Shown here: positions 26,276 to 35,731 of the stretch, one piece after another
Position numbering within the stretch: the stretch's first letter is position 1
Layout: every line of letters begins with the position of its first letter
From: a virus
Length of the DNA: 39,295 nucleotides
Direction: 5' to 3' (one strand)
Virus record (IMG/VR): IMGVR_UViG_3300045125_000021
Location: 1 to 39,295 of that record
Notes under the pieces: model-generated
What the model was told of the DNA's origin: nothing
Database searches by the model: none
The model's input: only the letters and a program-made list of their open reading frames with translations
Translations under genes and position numbers: made by a program

Positions 26276-26774
26276 GTTTCAAGAAACCCGGCCCTGATGC
26301 CACACGCTCGGAGAGGAAGCGTATGTCAAGGCTCTTGCTGCGATTTCTATTAGCCTGCTTGCTCTACTCCTTGCTGTTACAAATTACTTTGCCGGACGGA
26401 ACTCCTCTGCGGTTCTCAACGGAACCATAGCGGCCAACAACCTATGGACTTGGTACGGCACCAAGAACGTCCGGGCATCCATGTACCTCATCGCGGCAGA
26501 GCAGGGCGGGAAGTCTGCCGACACCTTCGACAAGCAAGCCATCCGTCTCAAAGAAGACATGGTGGAAATTGAAGAGAAGGCACGTGCAGCCGAGGCCGCT
26601 AGGGATGCTGCTAAGGCCAAGTCGTCTTGGTATTCCTACGCAGGCATGGCGCTGCAACTTGGGATTGTGCTGTCATCTGCCGCCATCCTTGCCGTCACGC
26701 TCAGTCTGTTCTATGCCTCAATCGGTATGGGCGCGTTGGGCATCGTGTTCTTCTTCGTAGCCTTGGGAGCCTGA
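26272..26774 (+). CDS. Membrane protein, DUF4337-like
   Basis: About 167 residues. ATG 26272 (MSFKKPGPDA); after breaks near 26310 the frame reads ALAAISISLLALLAVTNYFA, a first transmembrane span. Then follow NNLWTWYGTKNVRASMYLIA, a coiled stretch (IRLKEDMVEIEEKARAAEAA) and two further spans near the end (GIVLSSAAILAVTLSLFYAS and GMGALGIVFFFVALGA). 'NNxWxWYxxKNxRxxxY' followed by a coiled coil and a C-terminal hairpin is the DUF4337 pattern of bacterial and phage inner-membrane proteins of unknown function. It lies between another membrane protein and the holin, so it may belong to the lysis cassette. Confidence 0.62.
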
Positions 26775-26775
26775 G

Positions 26776-27280
26776 ATGCTTTCGCTGTTTTCCACTCTAG
26801 GCGGTCTGCTGATCAGCGGCCTGCCCAAACTGCTTGAGTACTTCCAGAACAAGGCAGACCAAGCCCACGAACTGCGTCTGGCTGCAGATTCAGACCGAGC
26901 GCGAACTCCAGTTGGCGCAGGCAGGCTTTGCCGCCCAGGCCCAGATGGAAGAGATCCGCACCGAGCAGGTGGCGATGGAGACCGACGCCCGGATGACCGA
27001 AGCGGCCCTGGCTCACGATCAGAAGATCATGGACAAGGCGTCCAAGTGGGTGGTGAACTACACCGGTACTGTGCGTCCAACGGTGACCTACCTGTTTGTC
27101 TTTGAACTGATTGCCATCAACGCCTTCATGGCGTGGTACATCTGGAACCACCCCAACCTGATCCAGAGCATCGACGACATCATGCGGTACTCAGACCTGA
27201 TCTTCTCCAGTGATGAGATGAGTATGCTCGGGGCGATCATTGGGTTTTGGTTTGGTTCTCGCCAGTGGGCCAAGAAGTGA
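26776..27280 (+). CDS. Putative holin, three-span GTA type
   Basis: About 168 residues. ATG 26776 lies one base after the previous stop. The start MLSLFSTLGGLLISGLPKLL forms an amphipathic or membrane-inserting helix; after a break near 26890 a Gln/Glu-rich coiled coil follows (ERELQLAQAGFAAQAQMEEI). Then come hydrophobic spans RPTVTYLFVFELIAINAFMA and MLGAIIGFWFGSRQW, ending KK at TGA 27280. 'VRPxxTYLF ... GAIIGFWFGSRxW' is the signature of the three-TM holin family also found in gene transfer agents. It is followed, with overlapping stop and start, by the endolysin, the classical arrangement. Holins make the inner-membrane lesions that let the endolysin reach the cell wall. Confidence 0.78.
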
Positions 27281-27790
27281 AACTGAGTCCGGCAGGGAAA
27301 CCCTCATGCACAAGTATGAGGGCTTTAGGAGTAAACCCTACCTTTGCCCCGCCCACATCTGGACGATTGGCTACGGCCATGTCCTGTATCAAGAGCAGAT
27401 CAGACTGCCGGTAACTAGAAAGCCCGACCAGACGCGGGAAGCCGTGCCCATGATCCGCTCTGAGTTCCCGCTGAAGCCGGAGGACAACCGTGTTTGGACC
27501 AAGACCGAGATCGACGAACTATTCCGTGCTGATGTCACGGTGTTTGAACGTGGTGTTCTTCGACTTGTTCCCCTGTATCTGGGCGTCAAGGGTCTTTTGA
27601 CGCTCTGGTCAGTTTTGCCTTTAATGCAGGGCTAGGCAACTTGCAGCGCAGCCAGATCAGGATGCGTGCCAACCGGGAAGACTGGGACGGAGCGGCAGAC
27701 GCCTTTCGCCAGTGGACGATGGGGGGCGGCAAAGTCTTGCCTGGACTGGTAAAACGCCGGGAAGCCGAGATTGCCCTTTTTCTGTCTTGA
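27277..27790 (+). CDS. Endolysin, GH24 lysozyme
   Basis: Muramidase that cuts peptidoglycan at lysis. GTG 27277 overlaps the holin stop (GTGA). After an early break near 27286 it reads ETLMHKYEGFRSKPYLCP then AHIWTIGYGHVLYQ. The GH24 active-site pattern E-x8-(D/C)-x5-T is present: Glu (codon 27318-27320), Cys and Thr, with Cys in the second position as in the P22/R21-type enzymes. A middle insertion (RLPVTRKPDQTREAVPMIRS) precedes KTEIDELFRADVTVFERGVL. Then follow DALVSFAFNAGLGNLQRSQI and FRQWTMGGGKVLPGLVKRRE, the usual last lobe, ending EIALFLS at TGA 27790. No obvious signal-arrest-release segment is seen, so it would depend on the holin. Confidence 0.85.
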
Positions 27791-27829
27791 CAGGAAAATA
27801 CCGCTATGCCTCAAGCCTTCTCCGCCCGC

Positions 27830-28439
27830 TTACGTTCCCAGTACGCTTTTTCTGGTGGCGGATAATTTTGCCCGGTACTCTGGCGTGTCCCACAACGCCC
27901 GTTTGGCTTGGAAATCGGGCGAACTCATGGTTGCTTTGAGCCGTTCCTTGCGTTGGGCTAGTGCGGCGGGATCGGACATCTTTTCGCGTCTGCGGTCTTG
28001 GGCAGCGCGGATGCCTGCTATGCGCTTCTCCCTGATCACGGGGTCTGTGTTTAGTATCTTGTGGTACTCGCGCATAGGGTTGTCTGGACGCAGCAAGCGT
28101 TGGCGCTTGGCTTCAAGGACCTCTTTTCTTGGTCTTGCCACACCTTCGCCACCGTCTGTGAAGTTTGCAAGCGTGCCCCCATCGGAAATGCGTTTGAAGT
28201 GCGCAATCAGTGACCGCTCCAAGTTGCAGGCGTCTTCCCACGACACGCGCACAAAGCGTTGTACTTTTACATTCTCAGGCCCATACTTCTGCACCATGCG
28301 GAAGCACAAAGAGTTTCGGTCTTTCTTTGACACAGGCTGGCTTCCATCGCCCGGAAGTTTTGCCGATGCCAACGTAAAACGGCACCCAATCAGGACTGAA
28401 CCAAATGTACACGTACGCTGACGTATCGAGTGTTTTCAT
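27830..28439 (-). CDS. GIY-YIG homing endonuclease (free-standing type)
   Basis: Opposite strand, start ATG 28439. The N-terminus has the GIY-YIG signature: YVYI at residues 9-12 and FYVGIG at 21-26. One frame break near 28375 follows. The nuclease domain continues LCFRMVQKYGPENVKVQRFV, SWEDACNLERSLIAHFKRIS and LANFTDGGEGVARP, with Glu in the ERSLI segment as candidate metal ligand and Asn at LANFTDGG. The C-terminal part contains repeated short DNA-binding elements (DPVIREKRIAGIRAAQDRRR, SDPAALAQRKERLKATMSSP, DTPEYRAKLSATRKS), NUMOD3-like. It ends at TAA 27832. It is inserted between endolysin and nozzle genes, head-to-head with the latter (14 bases apart). Such elements cut alleles lacking them and spread between phages. 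Confidence 0.85.
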
Positions 28440-28453
28440 GCGGAGAGCATAAC

Positions 28454-30294
28454 ATGCCCTTGCAAAAAATACTATTTAAGCCGGGGGTGGTGAGGGAGAA
28501 CACGCGGTACACCACCGAGGGTGGATGGTACGAGTGCGACAAGGTCCGTTTCCGTCAAGGCAATCCCGAAATTATTGGCGGTTGGCAACGCATCTCTAGT
28601 GCCACGTATCAGGGTGTTTGCCGTTCATTGTGGAACTGGGTGACGCTTGGCGGTCTTAATCTGGTCAGCGTCGGCACCAACCTAAGTTCTACATTGAACG
28701 TGGTGGCGCTTACTATGACGTCACTCCGATTCGCGCCACGGTTACTTACACCGATCCGTTCTCAGTCACATCGGGTTCTTCTACGGTAACCTGCTACGCG
28801 CCTGCGCATGGCTGCAACACGGGCGATTTCGTGACGTTCACTGCCACCAGTCTGGTGGGCGGCTTGGACATGAACGGCGAGTTCCAAGTCACAGTAGTCA
28901 ACGTTAACGAGTTCACGGTCACGGCCAACGGCACGGCAGGATCAACGGTCACACGACCGCCCGGTGGGGGCGGCACAGTCACGGCGGCATATCAGATAAA
29001 CACAGGCAGCGCGACAGCCGCGCCTATAGTGGGTTGGGGTGCTGGTGCTTGGGGTGCTGGCACTTGGGGTATTGGTGATCCCACTCTGACAACTATCCGT
29101 TTGTGGAGCCAAGGCAACTTTGGTGAAGACTTGGTCTTTGGCCCTCGCGGCGGAACGATTTATTACTGGGATGCAACGACTGGGATTAACACGCGCGGCG
29201 TAGCGCTATCTTCTCTGGCTGGCGCGTCAGATGTGCCAACAGTCCAGAACTTCATCTTCATCTCAGACATTAACCGGTTTGTGTTTGCGATGGGGTGCAA
29301 CGACTACGGCAGCGCCATACAAGACCCGATGCTGATCCGGTGGTCGGACCAAGAAGATGCGGTCAACTGGACGCCTGCAGCCACGAACCAAGCGGGCAGC
29401 ATACGCCTGTCTCACGGCTCAGAGATCGTCACGGCTGTGCAGACTCGTCAGGAAATTGTCGTCTTCACAGACTCTTCTCTGTACTCGCTGCAGTACCTTG
29501 AGCCGCCTATCGTGTGGGGCGCCCAGCTTCTAGGCGACAACATTTCCATCGTCGGGCAGAACGCGGCGGCGATTGCGTCTGGTGTGGTGTATTGGATGGG
29601 CGTGGACAAGTTCTACGCCTACGACGGTCGCGTGCAGACACTCAACTGCGATTTGCGTCGTTATGTGTTTAGCGACTTCAACGCATCTCAATCGGCTCAG
29701 GTGTTTGCCAGCACCAACGAAGGCTTCAATGAAGTCTGGTGGTTCTACTGTTCGGCCAACTCCACTACGGTCAATCGCTACGTTGTCTACAACTACGTTG
29801 AAAACATCTGGTACTACGGCACGATGGGCCGCACCGCTTGGCTTGACTCGGGCCTGCGGGATTACCCCATCGCCGCTACGTACAGCCATAACTTGGTCAA
29901 CCACGAGCAAGGACTGAACGACAACGAGACCGGCACTCCCGTGGCGATCAACGCCTATATCTCGTCGTCCGAGTTTGATATCGGTGATGGCCACAACTTC
30001 GGTTTTGTTTGGCGAGTGCTTCCTGACCTGACGTTTGGAAACTCGACGGCGACTAACCCCACGGTGACGATGACGCTCTATGGCCTGTACAACTCGGGCT
30101 CGGGAAGCATTGACAGCGCCGGTCAGAATGTAGTCAAAGGCACAACGTACAACATCACCGAAGAGTTCACGGGGCAGATTTATACCCGCGTTCGTGGGCG
30201 CCAGATGATTTTTGAGATCGAGTCAAATCAACTCAACACCGCTTGGCAGTTGGGCGCACCCCGAATCGACATCAAGCCGGACGGACGCAGATGA
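28454..30294 (+). CDS. Tail nozzle-like structural protein (P22 gp10/T7 gp12 role)
   Basis: About 614 residues. ATG 28454 with GGAGAG upstream. It starts MPLQKILFKPGVVRENTRYT, EGGWYECDKVRFRQGNPEII and GGWQRI, a conserved opening of short-tail nozzle or stabilisation proteins. A beta module lies at about 28795-28925 (AHGCNTGDFVTFTAT ... VNVNEFTVT), resembling one in the 9789 gene. From 28831 on the frame is clean: WGAGAWGAGTWGIGDPTLTT, GNFGEDLVFGPRGGTIYYWD, then repeated blades of a propeller-like domain (FIFISDINRFVFAMGCND, SLYSLQYLEPPIVWG, VVYWMGVDKFYAYDGRVQ, WFYCSANSTTVNRYVVYNYV). It ends RMIFEIESN-like at TGA 30294, overlapping the next ATG. It is likely the hexameric nozzle. Which family exactly should be settled by profile search. 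Confidence 0.78.
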
Positions 30295-31653
30295 CTTTTC
30301 TCATTGAAGATGCAACCGTACCTGCCCCACCTAACCTGCCTCTGGCCCCACGGGACTACGAGTCGCGTTATCACGAGCAGTTCAACAACGTCCTGCGCCT
30401 GTACTTCAACCGGCTTAACGCACTGCTGAACAAAATCGTGGCCACTACCGTACCCATCGACGTGACCTTTGGCGGCGGCAGCGTCGATGCCTTTGGTCGC
30501 CTGCGCGTCAGCAACCCGCTGACTATTTTTGACAGTCAGAACCGTTACCAGAAAGATAACCAGTTTGACGAGTCCACCGTCAACGGCGCGTCGATCACGT
30601 ACAGCCTGGACGAGTCTACTGTCCTGATGTCAGCAGACACCACGTCCGGTTCAAAAGCCGTACGGCAGACGTACCGCGCCATGCCTTACCAACCGGGCAA
30701 AGGTCTGTTGGTTATGGCCACGTTTGTCATGGCCGCAGCGCAGACTAACCTGCGCCAACGGGTGGGTTACTTCAACACCGCCAACGGTGTGTTCTTTCAG
30801 CAGTCCGGCACGACCAAGTCTTTTGTGCTGCGCACGTCTACGTCCGGCTCCCCGAGTGACGCCCGTACGGTAAATCAGGCGGACTGGAACGGTGACAAAC
30901 TGGACGGCACGGGCGATTCGGGCTTCACCTTGGACACCACCAAGGCGCGGATCTGCTCGGATGGACTTCGAGTGGCTGGGCGTGGGCTCGGTGCGGTGTG
31001 GCTTCATCATCAACGACCAGTACATCATCTGCCACACGTTCAACAACGCCAACGATATTGATAAGGTCTACATGACCACGGCAATTCTGCCGGTGCGGTA
31101 CGAGATCGAGGCGCTCAGCACGCTGTCTGTTGGCGCCACGCTCAAGCACGAATTTGTTCCACTGTTATCTCTGAGGCGGGCTACCAGCAGGCAGCGACCA
31201 ATCAGTTCGCGCGCCGCACGTCGGTATTGGGGACCATCTCCACGACGTTTTTGCCGCTTGTCTCTATTCGGTTGGCGTCTGACAGTCTTGGCGCGGTGGT
31301 GTTAGCTCAGGCCACACAGGTGTTTCCGCTGACCAATCAGAACTATGAGGCGGTGCTGCTGAAGAACGCCACACTGACAGGGGCATCTGGGACACCACGA
31401 CGTTCAATCATGTGGACTACGACGTGACGGCAAGCGCCGTATCCGGGGGCACCATTGTGCTGCACTCCTATGTGTCCTCGACGGCGCAGGGGCGAGCCAT
31501 TTCGGTGTCCCTACCGGCTACAACTTTGATCTTCAATTAGGTGCTAGTCTTGCCGGGGTCAGCGACACTTTCACATTGGCTATCCGCACAGTGTCTGGCG
31601 CTACTACAGGCGACGCCATCGGCGCCATCGACTTCCTGATTTGGACTGACTAA
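30291..31653 (+). CDS. Tail or virion structural protein of about 450 residues
   Basis: ATG 30291 overlaps the previous stop (ATGA). The N-terminus is helical with LAPRDYESRYHEQFNNVLR, LYFNRLNALLNKIVA, then a beta-rich region: VDAFGRLRVSNPLTIFDSQN, RYQKDNQFDESTVNGASITY, VMAAAQTNLRQRVGYFNTAN, WLGVGSVRCGFIINDQYIIC, and ends AIGAIDFLIWTD at TAA 31653. 'FGRLRVSNPxTIFDSQxRYxKD' is a recognisable phage family, often placed just after the nozzle gene. A helical start, possibly attached to the nozzle, followed by a jelly-roll-like body is plausible for a tail knob or tip protein. Five frame breaks lie between 30940 and 31560. Confidence 0.62.
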
Positions 31654-31683
31654 AATGGTTTCAACCTTTTTCTTGGAGGCCGT

Positions 31684-34053
31684 ATGAGCCTTGCTGTACT
31701 AGCCGACCACATGGCCTCTAAGGGGCGCAACGGCGACACGATGCTGGGTGCACATGACCCCAGAAGCAGTTCACGGGTTGCAGGCACTGGCGCTCGCCAG
31801 CGGCGGATCATTAACGATCAATCCCGATACTGGACTCTACGAAGCCAGTTGGCTCAAGAAGCTTCTGCCTGCGATTGCTGGTATGGCGCCAACCTACCGC
31901 TCAGGTGTCGGTACTGCAATTGGCTCGGCTTTGGGCATGAGCGGCGCAGTTGGAACGGGTCTTCTGGTTGGCGGCGTTACGGGGTTGGCTACCGGCAGTC
32001 TCAAGCAAGGCATCATGGCTGGCCTTGGCGCTTATGGCGGCGCTTCGATGATGGGAGGCTGGAATCCGCAGGAATGTCTGCTGCGCAACAAGCGGCTATG
32101 TCTCCAGAGGCTGTTGCGCAGATTACTGGGCCTGAGCTTGTTGGGGAACGCGACTGCGGAAGCCGTTGCGCGCAATCAGCTTGCTGAACAAGCCACAAAA
32201 GATTATTTGGCTGGAGGTGCTATGGACCGCTTTACGGGCGGTATCAGCGCGCTTGGTACAGAAGCAGGCCGTACGGCAGCACTCAGGGTGTTGGCGGCAC
32301 TTCGGGTTTGATGCGCGCAGGCATGATGGCTGCGACACCAGCAATGGTAGAGCCCCCAGAACAGATATGCCGTCGCCCAATCAGTACACGGGCATGGTGC
32401 GACCATTACGTTCGACCCGTATGGCCAGACCATCCGCAAGAGCCGTACAAAGCCGCATCCGGGGGAATCGTGGCCCTAGCCGCTGGTGGAACGCCGGATA
32501 TGAGCGGACTTAGTGCCGCACAGCGCAAGTACGCTGAAGACCTGATGGGGGCGCCAAGCTGAGGAACGCCCGAAGGATTCTTGGGTACGTTAAAGGACTG
32601 AACGACTACCAATGCTTGCATCGCTTGCGGCTGTGCAAGGCAAGCAGGGATGGAATCAGCCCAGTGGTTTTGACACGATGAACACGCTGTCTCAAATGTA
32701 CGAGACACCCATCGTGGAACTATGGCCAAAATAGTACCGCGCAACCCGCACAAGGCGGGCTTGCGGCGCTGTCCGCTGCGCAATCTACGACGCTGACGCC
32801 GGGAACAGTTTAAGCAACAGGATTTATCAAGGTGGCGCAGACGACGTGTTGGCCACTAAGCGCGGTGTTGACTACATCCGGCAAGCGGGGCTATCCCCGC
32901 AGGAATCGCTTGACTTGTGGAATCAGTCGTTGGGCACCAAGTTTGGAATGGCGGACTACGAGCGCGTGATGAAGCAATTCCCCGCCGCTCAACAACCCGC
33001 CCGCACCCGCACCTTCCGGGACGCCGATTGCAGGGCCGGTAGTTCCCGGTACTGTTGGCGAAGACAAGACGTACGGTGGTACCGACGTGCTTGATCGCGT
33101 AACGCCGCCTACTCCAGGCACTTCTGGAAAGGTTACGCAAGAAAACTTGACAATGAAGCAGGTGCGGGACGAGTATGAGAAGGGTGGTGGCAGCTTGGGT
33201 ATGCCCGTCATTCCATTTACTCCACTCCGCTGACCGGTGGAAGCAAAGCAGCATACGACTACTTAGATGGGCCGAGGCGCTTATCCTACGGTTCCCTACA
33301 CCCAGACGGGGCAGTCAGCGTCCGTGCGCAGAAGGCGGTGTTGGGCGTGCCGGTCTGACAAGACGCGCAGCAAGTTAATTTTCGATCCAGCTACGCGCAC
33401 AGTACGTACCTAACCCTGACTATAAAGCGCCGACGTTCCCGAACTGCCTGCATCAATGCCAGCGGTCAGCCCATCGTGCGCGACTACGCAGGCAACCGCA
33501 CTACACGGGGCTTGCCGGTCTTGCTTCTGCCGCCAACCCGGATGTAAAGTCGGCGTTTGAGAAGCAAGTCAGTGGAGATGAGCGCTGATGACTACGTGCG
33601 TTACCACTGAATACTTTTGGAAAAACGAAGGCCGTAAAGGCTATACCGACACCGTTGACGTAGCGCCTGTGGGCGGCGGCTCTCAAGAGCCAAACGCAGA
33701 CATCGTGCCCTTCGCTCGTGGTGGGCTTTCAGATATAGCTGTTGCAGGCTCCGGTGAGTGGGCGGTTCAACCTTGGTGGCTACTCAGATGGCGGGCGTTT
33801 GCTGCGCGGCCCGGGTGATGGCGTCTCTGACAGCATCCCTGCCACGATTGGCAACCGTCAACCCGCACGCCTTGCCGATGGTGAGTTTGTGGTTCCGGCG
33901 AGGATTGTGAGTGAAATAGGGAATGGGTCCACTGAGGCTGGCGCACGCAAGCTCTACGCAATGATGGATCGTGTGCAGCGTGCACGCGCTAAGACAACTG
34001 GTAAGGGCAAGGTGGCCAAGAACACCCGCGCCGACAAGTACCTCCCCGCATAA
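31684..34053 (+). CDS. Large virion protein with LAAGG/FARGG motifs, frameshifted
   Basis: About 790 residues. ATG 31684 follows TTGGAGGCCGT. Opening: MSLAVLADHMASKGRNGDTM, then MTPEAVHGLQALALASGGSL. A glycine/alanine-rich membrane-like segment follows (GVGTAIGSALGMSGAVGTGL, LATGSLKQGIMAGLGAYGG). Then come GGIVALAAGGTPDMSGLSAA near 32461 and RGVDYIRQAGLSPQESLDLW. A Pro/Thr-rich linker leads to FARGGLSDIAV (33711) and the end block GPGDGVSDSIPATIGNRQPA, RLADGEFVVPARIVSEIGNG, TEAGARKLYAMMDRVQRARA, finishing KYLPA at TAA 34053. The last block is a strongly conserved module of large phage virion proteins. The hydrophobic centre suits an ejected, membrane-inserting protein. Dense breaks between 32060 and 33780 make the middle unreliable. 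Confidence 0.68.
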
Positions 34054-34061
34054 GACGGATC

Positions 34062-35729
34062 ATGGCCGAAGCTAATCAAGTCGTTCAATATCAGACTGGC
34101 TTTTGCACGCGCAGCTTGCTCCTTATGCGGAGACGCTGCTTGGGCAGGCTCCAGGCACTGACGGATATCAGCCAGAATCCGTACATGCAGTATCAGGGGA
34201 GCGCTTTGCGCAGTTCACCCCTATGCAGCAACAGGCGCCTGAGCAGGCACAGAAGATGCAAGCCGCGCAGTTGACGAGATGCCACATCTCCTTGCGGGCT
34301 TAGCGGGTCTCCGTGCGCTTGGTTATGGGTATCAGCCGGGGCAGTTTACAACCAGTTTGTTGCGCCGCAGCAGTTTCAGCCATCTTCGTTCACCGCTCCG
34401 GGTGTCTTCGCGCGATCTGACCACATATCAGATGGGTCCGTGCCGAGCGCGTCTCAGCAACGGGCGTCTCGACTCCGCAGATGACAGGCGGCGCAGACTG
34501 GCTATGCCCGGGTCTTCAGGCATATCAGATGGGTCCTGCCGAGCGTGTTCGCACGCAGTCTTTCGCTCGCCCCGGCGCCGCCCAAGCCTACATGTTCCGT
34601 ACATGCAGGACGTGGTGGATATTCAGCAAAGAGAAGCTCAGCGTCAGGCAGATATTGCCGGTACTCAGCGTGCGGGCCGTACACCCGCGCAGGCGCTTTC
34701 GGTGGCGCACGGCAATCATTGAGAATGCTGAGGCTGCACGCAACCTTCGATGCAAATGAAGGGACATCCGAGCTACGGGTCTTCAGGCGGCGTATCAGCA
34801 GGCGCAGCAGCAGTTCAACGCTGAGCAGGCGGCACGCTTCAAGCCAGCAGCAAGCCAATCAACAGGCGGGACTTCACGGTTGGTGGGTCAGAACCTTCAA
34901 GCGGCTCTGGGTGTACAACAACTTGGTACGCAGACTGGGCTGCAGACGGCACTGGCCAACCTGAACGCACAGCAACAAGCTAACGTACAGAACTAAGCCG
35001 CTGCGTTGCAGGCACAAGGTCTGAATGCACAACGGGCGATGCTGGCTTGGCTCTCGCCAACCAGCAAGCCGGTTTGACTGTGAGGGCAACAGAATCTAGC
35101 CGCCGCGTTGGGCACGCAACAATTTGGTGCGCAAAGATACAGGCAGCGCTTGCCAATCAACAGCGCAATGCCCAGGCGCAGCCAGGTTAGCTGAGCAGTC
35201 TAAGCAGTTTGGCTACGGTCAGCAGTTGCAGGCCTGCAGGTATGGGCGCTCAGTATGGGCAAGCCGCCTCAACAGTTGGGCGAGCAGTCAGCACAGTACG
35301 GTGCGGGCTTGGGACTACAAGGACTGCAGAGCGGCGATGCAGGGCGCGACAACTGGAGCAACCTTGGCCAGACGCAGTTCAGTCAAAACTTGGGCTGAAC
35401 CAGTTGCTCTCCGGTATGGCGGTCAGCAACAGCAGCAGATGCAGAACATATTGGGTTCTCAATACCAAGACTTCCTGAACTACCAAAACTACCCATACAA
35501 GCAATTGGGCTTTATGTCCGACATGCTGCGCGGTGCGCCCATATCGCAGACAGGTTCGCGCGATGTATCAGCAGCCTCCCTCTACGGTATCTCAACTGGC
35601 AGGTCTGGGTACCGCAGCGTTTTGGTGCGAGCAAGCTGTTTGGTATGAGGGACGGCAGAAGGTCGAAGATGTGCCACCTAAAAGCCTGCCGGTCTGGCTG
35701 ATCTGGCAATCTACAACATGGGTGCTTGA
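34062..35729 (+). CDS. Gln/Ala-rich ejection-type protein, frameshifted
   Basis: About 555 residues. ATG 34062 (MAEANQVVQYQTG). Pieces in order: PYAETLLGQA, MQYQGSALR and FAQFTPMQQQA, LAGLAGLRALGYGYQPGQF, MQDVVDIQQREAQRQADIAG, AFGGARQS, AIIENAEAARNL, QQFNAEQAARLQASQQ, LQTALANLNAQQQANVQN, RLAEQSKQFGYGQQLQA, AGMGAQYGQAA, LGLNQLLSGMAV, LGSQYQDFLNYQNYPYKQLG, FMSDMLRGAPISQT, PPSTVSQLAGLGTAAF, and the end LADLAIYNMGA at TGA 35729. Extreme Gln and Ala content in long helices is the mark of internal head proteins ejected with the DNA, as in P22 and T7. One internal TAA at 34995-34997 falls where a Gln codon is expected. At least fifteen breaks. Lies two bases before the next gene. Confidence 0.65.
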
Positions 35730-35731
35730 AC

